DNA from: Lojkania enalia
Taxonomy: Eukaryota; Ascomycota; Dothideomycetes; Pleosporales
Direction: 5' to 3'
NCBI GenBank assembly: GCA_010094045.1
Contig: ML986580.1
Span: 1,104,571-1,168,570, forward strand
DNA: 64,000 bases
Below, piece by piece: positions 1-11,792 of this stretch; position 1 is the stretch's first letter, and the number at the start of each line of letters is the position of its first letter. The notes beneath the pieces were generated by a model. It worked only from the letters and a program-made list of their open reading frames with translations, ran no database searches and was not told the origin of the DNA. The position numbers were made by a program, and so were the translations under genes.

Positions 1-666
1 ATTTACGTAGATACGTTCCAAACGTTGATTTTACGGTACGATCAAATGCATGAGCCACCAACAACCCAGGAACTTGAAAATTCATTTACCAGCGTGGAAA
101 GCGATACACCTGCACGGAATGGAGGTATTGTCAATGGTGGAAAGTGGGGTCAGGGCCTAAAAGAGGCAGATGCAGAGGAAGAGGCCTATTTCAATGGCTC
201 CGATGATGAGGATGATGGCCTACCAAATGCTGTGAAGCCGGTGCTGAATGGTACATCGCCAGCCCGACCCCTGGTCAACTATCCAGACGAGGATGGTGAT
301 GATGACATGGATATTCTTGCAACAAGCGCCCCATCAATATCACCTCAAACCATGTCTACAGCTACTCAGACACAGGAGACGCCTACAACGAGCCCCACTA
401 GCAAAGTGAATGCCTTAATACCCCCTGAACGCATATCTGAGAAACGCAGAAGAGAAGATGATGAGGAAGACGAGCTTCTTGCAAACCTCTCCAATTCTGG
501 AACCAAGCGGCGAGCTTCAACCAGTAGCAATGCGAATTCAGGCAGCCTTCGAGGTCTCCGCCGGAAAAATTCCATCGCATCCACCAAAGACGGCGGAGGA
601 GGCCCAAAGAAGATCTCGCTTTCTATTCCGCTGAAAAGCGGCGGGGAAGGGGGTGAAGACGATTAG
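1..666 (+). CDS. PSY2: Psy2/SMEK-type regulatory subunit 3 of protein phosphatase 4 (3' part only)
   Basis: The reading frame is open from base 1, so this is the 3' end of a gene that starts upstream of the window. The visible ~221 residues are the poorly ordered C-terminal tail: acidic stretches (EEEAYFNGSDDEDD, DEDGDDDMD) followed by the basic/acidic motif PPERISEKRRREDDEEDEL and a KRR-rich segment ending in a Gly/Lys/Ser-rich tail. This tail layout is characteristic of fungal Psy2/SMEK proteins, which target the PP4 catalytic subunit in the DNA damage response. The N-terminal EVH1-like domain and the conserved SMEK core lie outside the window, so the call rests on the tail alone. KRRR and KRRAS look like nuclear localisation signals. 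The stop is TAG at 664-666. Confidence 0.72.
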   Translation: MYVDTFQTLILRYDQMHEPPTTQELENSFTSVESDTPARNGGIVNGGKWGQGLKEADAEEEAYFNGSDDEDDGLPNAVKPVLNGTSPARPLVNYPDEDGDDDMDILATSAPSISPQTMSTATQTQETPTTSPTSKVNALIPPERISEKRRREDDEEDELLANLSNSGTKRRASTSSNANSGSLRGLRRKNSIASTKDGGGGPKKISLSIPLKSGGEGGEDD

Positions 667-1395
667 ATGGTCGACGTGTGTCGTTCAAATTCAGCAACTT
701 TTTACGAGATACCCTTGGAATGGGCACATGAGTTGTATGACGTGGGCTTTTTGGGCTGCGGATCGCGGCATGGCGGAGCTAATGGCGTTTGGTAGTTCAC
801 TTTGGTGAATATGACTCCTAGGAAGGCTGGGAATGGAAATTTTTGTTGAGCCTGTTAACGGTCTGGCTTGGTCCGCCGCGGCTCTGTATCATATCCTTGA
901 GACGGGACATCTGGCGGTTCATACGGCTTACGTTCTGCATCTGGAGAGTATGTGAAGGAAGTGTTATTCATTCTCATGGATAATGGCTTTGGGTAGTCAA
1001 TCAAGGACTGTTCCGAGACTACGAATGCCTTCGTTATATTCCGTGCGACGGTGATGAACAGTAGTACAAGCCTAAAGTTAATAAATTGCCTCGCTAGGGC
1101 AGCAAGATACTCTAAAGTCTATGTTTTATAATTGATATATAAGTAGTAGTAAATAATTCCAGTAAAACTAAATTGACCTTTAACATACGCTTTGCTTCGA
1201 TTGACTGAAAGTTGACGGAATAAATGCGGGGTCACGTTGCTTCGTGTCAATGCTTTCCAAGGCTTTCGCGTTCCTCAACGCCAACCCTTGCATTGTCACG
1301 GTCCCCGTCAAAGCGGCCATTCTCTCCATAGCATCAGCCCGCAGCATTTAGACTGCGCGCACCCATACACCTATCTTCCTTGCTCCCATCACACC
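667..1395. other. Intergenic, PSY2 3' end to DHFR start
   Basis: The first part is presumably the PSY2 3' UTR. The DNA becomes AT-rich around 1080-1170. The 60 bases before the DHFR ATG are pyrimidine-rich (ACCCATACACC, CTTCCTTGCTCCC), a common pattern in fungal 5' leaders. No ORF worth calling. Confidence 0.5.
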
Positions 1396-2145
1396 ATGTC
1401 CAAACCCCCATACCCCTCGCCACCATCCTATCCAAACGAAACCGCGGCAGCCGACTACATGCGACCGCCAACCTCAATACCATCCTCCGTCCGCAATCTC
1501 ACCCTCATACTCGCCGCAACACCAAGCCTCGGTATTGGAAAGGCCGGGACACTACCTTGGCCCATGCTGAAAAAGGAAATGGGGTTCTTTGCGCGCGTCA
1601 CGAAGCGCGTTTCTCCATCACAAGGTGAGGAAATTGAGGCTGGTAAGAGGAGGGTAAATGCCGTGGTGATGGGGCGGAGGACGTGGGAGAGTATTCCTCA
1701 GAAGTTCAGGCCGCTGAAGGATAGGCTGAATGCAGTGATTACGAGGAGTCCGGAGGCTGTCAAGGTAGATGGAACCGAAGGGGGGTTTGAGGGGCCGATC
1801 GTTGCGAGTAGTATAATAAGTGTGTTAGAGAGGTTGGTGGATAGGGAGTTGGTAGGACGTGAGGGGATTGAGGTTGAGAAGGTGTTTGTGATTGGTGGGG
1901 CGAGTATATACAAAGCGGCATTAGAGTTGAGGCAGACGGATAGGGTATTGCTAACGAAGATTAAGAAAGAGTATGAGTGTGATACTTTTTTGGATATGGA
2001 TTTGGATAGGGAAGATTCCGGCTGGACGAGGAAGAGTAGGGAGGAGTTGGGGAAGTTTGTCGGAGAGGAGATTTCGGAGGAAGACGTTGAAGAGCAGGGG
2101 GTTAGGTTCGAATTTTGCTTGTACGAGAGGAATAGGCCGCGGTGA
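1396..2145 (+). CDS. DFR1: Dihydrofolate reductase
   Basis: Single-exon gene of 249 residues. It reduces dihydrofolate to tetrahydrofolate with NADPH for thymidylate and purine synthesis. The active-site motif GIGKAGTLPWP spans residues 46-56, the catalytic acid is E61 (KKEMGFF), the NADPH-binding motifs are VMGRRTWESIP (91-101) and VFVIGGASIY (163-172), and the family C-terminal pattern FEFCLYER is at 238-245. The frame is open further upstream, but the first ATG is 1396 and has a good context (CACACCATGTCC). About 34 Pro/Ser-rich residues precede the core, longer than in animal enzymes and usual for fungi. The segment between residues 120 and 160 is also expanded. Several codons in the second half are G-rich, giving a purine-skewed coding strand. 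Confidence 0.95.
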   Translation: MSKPPYPSPPSYPNETAAADYMRPPTSIPSSVRNLTLILAATPSLGIGKAGTLPWPMLKKEMGFFARVTKRVSPSQGEEIEAGKRRVNAVVMGRRTWESIPQKFRPLKDRLNAVITRSPEAVKVDGTEGGFEGPIVASSIISVLERLVDRELVGREGIEVEKVFVIGGASIYKAALELRQTDRVLLTKIKKEYECDTFLDMDLDREDSGWTRKSREELGKFVGEEISEEDVEEQGVRFEFCLYERNRPR

Positions 2146-2461
2146 GGTTAATTGGCCGACGTACGGTCATCTAATATAGGCATTGATTGAGGTGAACGAA
2201 TGAAGAAACATGGGGCTCTACCAGGATTTTGTTGATAGAAGAAGCTGGTATTGGGGCTACAGGGTGCGAGTACCCATGCTACAAGACGAGATAAAAGCAG
2301 TCTTCAAGTCTAAATTGGGAAAGGAGGCACCAATTAGACAAAAGGCCGATCAAGAGCTGCAGACATTGCCAACGTTTCCATCAAACCCTGATGTTAGTCC
2401 CAAGCGCTTCCGGGACTTTATTATCCTACAGCGATTCGCATGACGAGCGACTCCTCATCCT
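2146..2461. other. Short convergent intergenic region
   Basis: It lies between the DHFR stop and the MAPEG stop, which face each other, so it should hold both 3' ends. A 77-codon ORF (2210-2443, +) resembles nothing I know and ends in this spacer; I treat it as chance. Confidence 0.45.
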
Positions 2462-3039
2462 CTAAGCCATCGCGACATCCCAAGCCGCCTTCCCAGCATA
2501 CCCAATCAAGATATACTGCACCAACATCCACGCAATTCCATAATACCTCCCCTTCCCGTCCTTCTTATCCGTCGTATACCCCCACGCATAAATCACCCGA
2601 TTGATCGTCCACACAGCTCCCAGACTCGCTGCTACAATCGGATACTTCAACCCCGCAATGAGCATCGCGCCTAGTGCCGTAACATGATTTTCATTGAAGT
2701 TCTGGTGCCCGCGCTGCGCGCAGTTGAACTTGTGCAACGCCTGAGCTCTAGCAGGGGGCGCGGTTTGGATTTGTTCGTACGAGGCATATTCGTAGGGGTA
2801 TGAAATTTTGGCCGCTTTACGGAAGCCGACTACGCGCATGCCTAGCCAGGATCCAACAAAGAAGGTAGAAACGGCGCTCAGGAGGACATAGCTGGGATTT
2901 GTTAGTGAGTAGCTGCGATGTTGGGTTCAATGGGGGGTTGGGCGGTTGAAAGAAGTGGAATTCTTCCGATTTTTGATGCAGTGTAGGCAATTAGGAGGGA
3001 AGCATACCCGTATTGAGAGGGAAGTTCAAGAGCAACCAT
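2462..3039 (-). CDS. MAPEG-family membrane protein (microsomal glutathione S-transferase 3-like)
   Basis: Two exons on the minus strand: 3008-3039 and 2462-2891, with a 116 nt intron (GTATGC...CCCAG) that joins in frame to give 153 residues. The family joins glutathione to lipophilic electrophiles or peroxides in the ER membrane. The start MVALELPSQYGYVLLSA is typical of MGST3-like proteins, which open with an aliphatic segment followed by a first helix (YVLLSAVSTFFVGSWLG). The motif FNCAQRGHQNFNENH carries the conserved (R/Q)xHQNxxE signature, followed by helices ALGAMLIAGLKYPIVAASLGAVW and YYGIAWMLVQYILIGYAG. Length matches the family (about 150). The coding strand faces DHFR tail to tail. 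Confidence 0.92.
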
Positions 3040-3941
3040 TTTGTTGTTCGGTGGTTTGCTATCGTTGAGAGTTCCGAGGCAGGCTTTTCATGTCCAAGGA
3101 TTGGGAGGATTGGCGATTGGCGTTGTACACAGACTTCCTTTTCCAGTTGAGTGATGACTGCCTGTATTTATATCTATTGGTGGTGTCATGGAACCTCAGC
3201 GAAGTGTTTCGATGTCGTCGCGCGGACGAGTTTCCACGGAAGGGAACAGCCTCGGTTCATCTTCTTGCCGTCAGCTCAATAGACCAGGCTTGTCATAGGT
3301 TGCCTAGTAGGACGGCGAGTAATAAATAACCGGATTTCGATATTGGCGTCGAAATCTGAGTTGCGTGTATAGTAGCCTAGACAATTAAGATGAGATTGAA
3401 TGAGCGTGAGTTCTATTTTGGGGGGCGAGCTAGGGGTTGGGTGAGATTAATGGCTTGGCGATGAATAAAGCTGGAGTTTGAGCGATTCGTAAAGAGGGGG
3501 CAACACACAAAGCAGAGTGATCACGGTTTGTTTAGAATGCTCACTAACTACAGAGGATTATCCGGGAAGCAAATCTTTATATAGCTTGTTAGTTATAAGT
3601 GTTTGTCCTCTTATGCCATAATTGTGGAAGGTCTTGGAAGTAAGTGCGGAAAGATTGAACCAATGAAGCCTATAAACCTCGAATTCCGAGGGCGAAGATT
3701 AGAAATTGACCCCGAATTAATGATCATTCTGAAAGGTATACACATTCCGGCTCGTAAGACATGATATGTCTAGCTATATTTGAATCTGCTCAACCCTATT
3801 TTTTATCGACGTTCAAAGTCGGACTCCCGTAGCGCATAGCTGATTTGGACTAGTAGAATGAAAGCAACGTAGGATCCTGTGCTCTATATTTACATGCACC
3901 TAATATACAAGTGTGTTACTCCACAAAAGTCGAATGGTATC
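3040..3941. other. Intergenic, MAPEG promoter side and MEF2 3' side
   Basis: About 900 bases without a supported gene. The part next to 3040 should carry the MAPEG promoter. It is moderately AT-rich with no repeat or RNA gene that I can recognise. A 79-codon ORF at 3090-3329 is not supported by any motif. Confidence 0.4.
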
Positions 3942-6900
3942 TTACACAAATTCCTTCATCGCATCCAAGACCTCTTTTTGCCTCTGACTGCCCATCTGTT
4001 CAAACCCATCCACGCTCATGACAAATGTGCCTCTGCCCCCCGTTAGCGCTCGAAGACGATTTAAATATCCGACCATCTCCTTCAGAGGAACCCGGGCAAC
4101 GATCTGGCGCTGGCTGTCCGATAACCCAGATTCTACGCCTCCCATACTACATTGAAAGGGATCGGGTGGTGCATATATCTGCGCGGGGTTGATTCGCGGA
4201 AGATCATCGTCCGGGATTGTCGCATCAGAGTCCGAGCCGTCAAGAGAGATTACTTGCCCACCCCTTGTCGATGAAAGATCTTGAATGACTGAACCTAGAG
4301 AGGACTCATTGACAAATATTGTAACACGCATAACTGGTTCCATCAATGTGTTTGGCGAACTATCGCACGCAGTTCGCAGACTTGAGGCTACGGCACTTCT
4401 TGCCGCCATCGATATAGCAGTTGTTGTGGTCTCTGGGAACAGATGAGCGGCGGTGTCGAGTGTGATATGGACTTCGGTGCGTGCAACAGGGAAGCCGTTT
4501 AGAGGTCCACGAGCTAGCGCTGCAGATGCGCCAGCATGTATCGAGGATAGAATATTAGGAAGCGACAGATGGGACGGTATGAAGTTTTTATGGGTGCTCG
4601 AATCGTGCTTCGAGAGATTGGAGTGGGAAATAATGATCTTGTTTCCATCATCCGTCTTGAACATTGTCGAAAACTGATCAACTTTTTGGTTTCTCATAGA
4701 GTCTATGTCAAAAGCCTCTTTCGCTGGGGCAACAGCCACAGTGATACCCGCCTTCGAGGGTTTTCCTGCAATCGATTTGTCCAGAACGTATGTATACAGT
4801 GACGTCGACGTCGTTAGAGTCTCGCGATACCCAATTTCAATCTTGCCAATACGCGCTTTAGCCTTGAAGTCGCCTAATAGTCGATCTCTTGCAATCTCTA
4901 AATGCAAATCACCCATGCCGGCTAAGTGTGTCTGCCCGGACTCTTCGTCAACACTCAAGTGTAGACTCGGGTCCTCTCTTAGTAATATTGATAACGATTC
5001 TTGGACGTTCTTTTGTTCGGCTAGCGATTGCGGCTCGATACTCGTAAAGAAAACTGGTGGCGGCACATGGATTGGGCGTAATTGTAAGGCGTTGAGTCCG
5101 CCGGGTGGCTGTGACTTGTAATTCATATTCTTGTATACAATCAATGTATCGCCGGTACGCGCGTACTTGAGGCCTAGAATAACACCTATCTGACCCTCTC
5201 CAATAGACTCGACTTCGACTGCATCGTTGGCGTACATCTTCAGAAGACGTGGCGCACGTTCAGCGGTACGCAAGTTTGTGTTGAAGAGTGTGGAGCCTTT
5301 AGCTATGGAGCCATGATAGCAGCGCACATAGACAAGAATCCCGCGCTTGGCATCCGAGACAACTTTGAAGGCAAGTGCACACGCAAGGAGACTGCGTATT
5401 TCGGGGATAATCCTATTAGACTTGATATCATCCGGTGCCGCTAGAGCCATTTTAGGAGAACCGTTCAGGAGCTGCAGAAGAGTACCGCTCCGATCTTCGA
5501 GACTAACTTCAGGATCTGGACGTTCTAAAGGAGATGGTAGCAGGTCCACCACAGCGTCGAGAAGCGGCTGGACGCCGATGTTTCGGAAGCTTGCACCGCC
5601 GAATACCGGGATTACGCTTTGGTTGGGCTGCAAAACTACTCGGCGCAGGGATTCCAGAATCTGGGTTCCAGGAATAGCAAGGTGGTTTTCATCGTGCTCG
5701 AGGAATGCTTCAACCATGCCATCATCATGTTCGCTAAGCAGTTCGATGAGGGCTATTCGAGCCTTCTTTATTTCTGTAGCAAAGTTGTTGTGGTTCACTT
5801 CCAACTCTTGGAGGCTGAAAGCCAGTATCTGGCTTCCATCTACAGGACCTTGCCATAACATACCGCGGAGGTTAATCACATCGCCTATACCCACAAAAAC
5901 TCCATTAGCACTCTTCCACCACGGGATTTGGCATACAGCTGGCCAGCCATGAAGCCTAACCCCAATTTCTTTAACGGTTCTCGAGAATGCTGCACCCACT
6001 CGGTCAAGTTTATTTACGAAGATGATTCTGGGAATAGAATAATGGCCAGCTTGCATCCAGACTTTTTCTGTCTGTGCTTCAACACCAGCAACACCGTCCA
6101 GAATGCACACTGCGCCATCGAGTACGCGGAGGGATCGTAAAACTTCAAATGTAAAGTCAGCGTGACCAGGTGTGTCGATCAGGTTGATGTTATGTGAAAA
6201 GGAAGAACGAGGCGTGATGTCGAAGGATTGAGGTAGTTGCTCTTCATTGAGGGACTGAGAATTAACAGGTGGCCAGTGGAATGTGATTGCAGCGGATTGA
6301 ATTGTTATGCCTCTAGCTCGTTCGGCTGGGAGGAAATCCGTGACTGTAGAGCCCTCATCGACATCTAGATTGAGTTAGTTCGACGTCCTTTCATTATGTA
6401 GTAGCCCCTCGTTATAGATGGACATTAATGTAAAAATAGCTACGAGTAACTCATAGAGAAAGATCGCAAGAGATAAAAATACTCTACATGGCATTTAGGA
6501 TATTAGATTTTAGTATGATCAAGAGGGCTGAGATGCGGGACAAATCGAAACCATTGACTGGCAAAATAGGAGAAGAAAATGAAAAACTTATGTAAAAGTA
6601 AAGGTTAAAGGAGTTTAAGTTGTTCTCGGATCAACTTCAATATTTACATCCAGCAATAATTTCTGGTAGTATGATGAGTGGAATGTAGACGTACCTCCTA
6701 TCCTTCGAGTATGGCCACTGTAATACAGCATACGCTCCGTAGTAGTCGTTTTCCCCTATCTGGATCAGGTATCATATTCTTCTTAATTGAGGAGGAGTGA
6801 CTTACAGCATCAATGTGGGCAATGATGCCAATGTTTCGGGTTCTGGAGAGCCGCGCATGTTGGGTGTTGGCCTGCGAAGAGAGCAACCTTTGAGGGGCAT

Positions 6901-6952
6901 TTACATTATGTCGAACAGCTCGACGGACACACCAGACCCATCCAAACCGCAT
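3942..6952 (-). CDS. MEF2: Mitochondrial elongation factor G2 / ribosome-recycling GTPase
   Basis: Three exons on the minus strand: 6806-6952, 6695-6755 and 3942-6364, giving 876 residues. This EF-G paralogue acts with RRF to split mitochondrial ribosomes. Exon 1 starts [16 protein letters not shown], an Arg-rich N-terminus like a mitochondrial presequence, and runs into [11 protein letters not shown]. The P-loop continues across intron 1 ([13 protein letters not shown], residues 45-57). Exon 2 ends YSGHTRRIG, and intron 2 joins it to [25 protein letters not shown] (switch I). Also visible are DTPGHAD, the base-recognition NKLD at about 187-190, an EF-G domain II, and domains III-V ending [15 protein letters not shown]. 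Intron 1 is 50 nt, but intron 2 is 330 nt, long for this window. The gene shares a short divergent promoter with VPS17. Confidence 0.93.
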
Positions 6953-7161
6953 CCCAAAGACTGTTTTCTGCCGGGATCGATGGATTGATGGAGGGTCAGC
7001 GCGGTGCAGATGCCCACGTGATGCTGCCAGTGACGACTTTTCGCGCTTTCCCGAATCGATAAGCTCGCCAAGGCAACGGTGCGACTCCTCGCGCCCATCG
7101 ACGAAGATAGACTCCACGTCACCTCTCCAACACCATCCCCGCGTCAATTGCTGTCGGCGCC
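6953..7161. promoter_or_regulatory. Divergent promoter between MEF2 and VPS17
   Basis: Only 209 bases separate the two ATGs, which point away from each other, so both promoters must overlap here. The region is GC-rich and contains CCACGTGATG near 7014-7023, an E-box-like CACGTG. I see no clear TATA box. Confidence 0.55.
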
Positions 7162-9090
7162 ATGGACTACTCGTCTCTGCCGCACGATCCAGAGCATCCC
7201 GGGGGGGCAGATCCCTGGGCGTCCTCTCCGCAGCAAAACAGGACCTCCTTCGCGCATCCCCCAACCAGCGACATTCCGTCTTCCCCCCTACCGCCGCAAG
7301 TTTCACCTTATAGCCAGAATTCAGATAATTACGGATACATAGGCGAAGATGATTCACATATTCGTCCAGGAACAGCTTCAGAAAATGGAGAGGAGAATCG
7401 ACCACCCCAAAGCCCAGCTCAAGGCGGGCCACAATCCCCGCATCCGCAGCAACAAACGCCAGCGCAAGGTCAACATAGCACTCAGAGGCCAGAGCCCCAG
7501 CGTTATCATCATGGCGCCCGCCAGCAGCGTCAACACCAGCCGCAATACAAGCTCCAAGCAAAGGTCACGGGTCTCGAGCGGACGGGTCGGAAGGATCCAA
7601 TTCTCCGGTTTGACGTCTATGTACGTTTCTCACCCACTCTCAAAAGTCATGAAGTAGTAGCAAATGCATAAGAAGAACCTAGAGAAATTTTCTGACGTTA
7701 GTGTATCAGACCAATCTCCCCAAATTCCGCACTACACAGTTCCGTGACGTTCGACGGTTGCATTCAGAGTTCGTGAAACTTGGCGAGCACCTTATATCGG
7801 CAAATCCAGAAACATTTGTACCTGCTGTACCTCCCGCTGTTACTTCCGCCGGCGTTGGAACTGACGAAGACGAACATCGTGTCAAAGCATCTATACAACG
7901 ATGGTTAAATGTTGTTTGCAGCAATGATGTCCTCATCCGAGATGAAGAGATGGTATTCTTCGTTGAAAGTGATTTTGGATACAGCCCTGTAGTGCGTAGG
8001 AAACAACCTGCTACCGGCGTGCGGCGAAAGGTGATCAAGCAATTTGCACCTCCACCAGATGATACCCCCGAGCTTGCCGCAGCTCGACCCATAGTCAAGG
8101 CGTTTTATCTCGGAAGTATGGACACGGGACAAAAAGTCGAAAAAGTTGTGAAAGCTAGGAGAAGTACGTATAAGGTAATTGGCTGTATCGAACTCTCCGC
8201 TTACAAAACTAGGCCTAGGTCTCGCAGAATCCGACCTTGGTGTGAAGCTTGCCGCAATGAACGTTCAGGAAACTCATCCCGGTCTTAGCTTAGCCTATCG
8301 AAAACTAGGAAAGATCATTCAGGCGACAGGTGATTACCATGCTGCCCAGGGCACCGCCGAAGCTACGACACTTGGCGATCCTCTTTCCTACCACAGTAGC
8401 GATGCTTTTATCGTCAAAGAGACGCTCACGAACCGGCACATTCTTCTACGTGAGCTGTTACAAGCACAAGCTGCAACGCGATCAAAACTTTCGGCCGCCG
8501 ACAGACTGAAAGCTAGCTCCAATGTAAAGAGAGATAAAGTAGATGAAGCTATTGCTGCTCTTGACGAAGCGCGCAGCCACGAAACATATCTACTACAAAA
8601 ATCCCAAAGAGTAACAGCGAACCTACTACAAGAGCAGAGGAAATGGTTTACCAGGACAGCTGCAGAAATGCGGGCTGCGATCCGGGAATACGTGGTTCGC
8701 CAAATCGAGGCGGAACGCCGAACCCTCGCCACACTTGAGCAAGTTCGGCCCGACATCCGAGCCATCGATGGGAGCGGTGGACTCTCACGATTAGGTCGTG
8801 AAGCGCACCCAGCCCAGCGTCGCGCATCTCTTGCTAGTTCGCAGGGACCGAAAGGCGACGCCTGGTCAGGTGTCCCAAGGCGCCCAGGCGATGGCTTAAA
8901 CAGGAGCGTGAGCGGGAGCTTCGCAGGTGTACCAGGAGTGCGAGAAGAGGAAGAGGAAGAAGAAGTAGAAGACGAAGGGGGTGACGGACGAAAACGGGCA
9001 TCCAGCAAATCTGCAGGAGTAACTGAAGAGGACGAGGATCGCGTTGACGCAAAGAATGCCGCCAGTAGATTGGCTACGACGACTTTCTAA
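7162..9090 (+). CDS. VPS17: Vps17, PX-BAR sorting nexin of retromer
   Basis: Three exons: 7162-7620, 7710-8163 and 8213-9090, giving 596 residues. Vps17 pairs with Vps5 to bend endosomal membranes and return cargo to the Golgi with the Vps26-29-35 trimer. The first ~130 residues are Pro/Gln/Ser-rich. The PX domain begins QYKLQAKVTGLERTGRKDP and continues across intron 1 (RFDVY/TNLPKFRTTQF). A linker KARRSLGLAESDLG spans intron 2. Residues from about 315 to 520 form the helical BAR region (KETLTNRHILLRELLQAQ, KWFTRTAAEMRAAIREYVVRQIEAERRTL). The tail is acidic (EEEEEEEVEDEGG). Frame continuity at each junction supports the exon model. Confidence 0.93.
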
Positions 9091-11792
9091 AGGTATTCAG
9101 GGGCACAATAGGACAGTGCGTGTTTAGCGTGTAAGAAGTGGTGGGGTTCATCATCTACTTACTCAGGATATCAATGGAGCAGGTACGACAGCGTCGCGTA
9201 TGGGAAGCATGATATAGTCAACTCCAGCCTCGCAGTTAAAGACGCACAAACATAGCCGAGCACATGCTAGGCTCTATTTGATGGATACTATTAGTGCAAT
9301 ACCCAATTCTTTATACTTGCATTGTCCGTGGGATATAGCTTCCCTATCCTTGACTTAATGGAAGTTTAAACGGCCGTTGTTTCCGCTCCCTTTTCTCTTT
9401 TCCTCATAGATCTACTCGCACATGACATCGAAATTCTACTTTCAAACTTCGTGAGGGACAGGAATTCCCATGTAACCGGGAATAGCTAGTAAGAATTAAT
9501 GGACCAGATTCTGGATTTGATTAAATGTAAGCAATGGCGCGTGGCATCGGTTTTTCTCGCAGCTTCCGGGGAAAAGCTATTCTCCGGGAAGCAATCCTCA
9601 ACGGCTCCACAGAGATTTGCCGGATGTAATATGTATTGAGCGGCAACTACGTTACCTTTTTTGGCGTTCCAACCCAATTCGATGCGGTTGATCGAAGGTC
9701 AGCCTCCGCATCCGTTCTTGGTTAGCATTGCCGCAGTGCATCTAGCTACGTGGGATTTGAGCCCGGAATATGTCGTGTAGGCGGCATATTTCCCCAGATC
9801 TGTGTCCCAAATACCCCATCTTCCATGCAGGCAAAGAGCACGAAGCTTGACGCATGCAGGAGTCATTGAAGACAGCCGACCAAAGAGCCGAGAACAAAAT
9901 TATGTGTGAGGGATGTGTGAGCGGAAGAACAAGCTAAGTTTAGAAGAGGAAGCTTGCGGTGTCCAGCGTACGACACTTGGGACTCGAGATTAGGATTAAT
10001 TACCTCTCGAAGCCCAACCTGGGTGTGCTTCGAGATGATGAACGGCAGTGGGGGTGGCACCACTCCGATCTAGGACAGAGGTACATGGCAAGTATAATAT
10101 TGTCCAGGTTGGCGGAAGTCACTTTGATCAAATGACGGCCCTCAGTAGAATTGCCACCGGGACTGTCATATAAAAGTCGTGGCATCGCTTCCAGGATGTG
10201 GAGAAAACGCGGGGCATTATATTGCTTGAATGAGCTTCCACGGGAGCAGCAGCGCTAGCGCGCATATATCATCCATTATACCAGCCGTTGTGCGTGGCGT
10301 CCAATGGCATCCCCTTTGCCAAATGTGGCCGACTCAGAAGGCTTCGAGAACCGGCGACACCGTTTTCCATTGCTGATCAGTGCCCTGTGCCACTGGCGTC
10401 CAAGACATTTTCATCTCGACGCCCCACGATGTTCATCGAGATTGTCATCGGCACTGAATGAAACGGCGGAATCTGTCGGTATTGCAGACTTGGATCGATC
10501 AAACATACCGCGCGCTTGGAGATCGGCCTCTACAGTCTCGATATCAAGAGCCGATCCCCGCAAACTGCTGCAGCTCAACCTCGGACCGTCGGATGCTACG
10601 CCTGCACCGCGGTAGGGTAAACGAGAAGCCAGGCACGCTAACTAGGATTAACTAGAACATATGACCGCGCCAGACTATATGGCGAGAAGAAAAATATATA
10701 TGGGATGAATAGATATGCAGACCAGCTGACTCGCACGTAGTTCAATTTCTGCCTACTGCGAATCCAAGATGCCAGTTTGTGTGCGGCAGACTGCTGATTC
10801 TTGCCTCGTTGGGGTTAGAAGCACTGGCAGGAGGGCCTTGTTTATGTTGACGCTCAGCTCGACGGCCCATCATTCGAAGCGTGCGGCGTGGTGTGACGCG
10901 AACTTAACAAATGAGAGGGGAAAGCGAACGGGTGCTGATGCTATGCAGTGAGATCGTATCGTCTCAGGACCCAGGAGCACCCTTTGTACTGTGTACTTCA
11001 GGAGTACCTGGATAGGCGGGCCGCCAAGGTGGGACACCGGGGAAATGGTGTGAAGGTCATGGTCTCTGCTCCATGTTGCTCGAATGCCCACTGGACGCCA
11101 TATCCCGTGGCGCGGGTTGTGGAGGCAGCCATACACTCTGGTATACCTCCGTCTCACACTGTTTCCAAGAGCTCGAGGCGTAAGCGAGCCCTTCGACTGC
11201 CCCGAGCGGGCCTGCGTGCCGGGTAAAAGTGTTCGATGAGTGACCCCAAAACCTCCATGGTGCCCTCCTGGTGCTCCCCTCTGACATTTTTACGAATCAC
11301 GGCTGAGGGGTTTGGTAAATAACCAGGCAGACCATTCCGTTAATGGGGAGACTTTCGCCAATGAGGCACTCCGCAGCCACTGAGAGTATAGCTGCGAGAA
11401 CCGATCGCCTTCAATCGACTAGGGACCCCAGACACAAACACGTTGTACGTTAAGTCGTAGGGAGGGATCAGACGCCATTTGAAGCCACTATCCGTCCCAA
11501 ACCGGTCCTCATGGACTGGAACATGCTGCAGGTAATGCCCAGGTCCTCTTATTTAGATCTGGCCCAACTCCAGGGCGCACCCTTCTTCTCGTATACCTAT
11601 TCTGCATTTATGTAGAATCTCCCGAACGGACCGGAGGTTCGATTGTTGCTTTTTCTATCATTTGTCCTCTGCACCTCAGCCCTACAAACTCTATCTCCAC
11701 CTGCGGCCCGCTATCGCGCCATCCCGCCGCTACTAATTCGACGCCTACCCACATAAAACCACACACCAGGAGATCGTCATCACAGCGGCAAG
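9091..11792. other. 2.7 kb intergenic region without a supported gene
   Basis: I see no conserved protein on either strand; the longest ORFs (about 100 codons, for example 10304-10615 +) show no recognisable motif or convincing codon bias. No tRNA-like cloverleaf was found by eye. The last ~150 bases before the amidase are pyrimidine-rich (CTTTTTCTATC, CCTCTGCACCTC), consistent with a fungal promoter and 5' leader. Confidence 0.45.

Noticed and set aside
1237..1395. Upstream extension of the DHFR frame
   Set aside because: It begins with TTG, not ATG; nuclear genes of these fungi start at ATG, and the extra peptide has no conserved feature.
10304..10615. 103-codon ORF in the 2.7 kb gap
   Set aside because: No family recognised and codon use is not distinctive.
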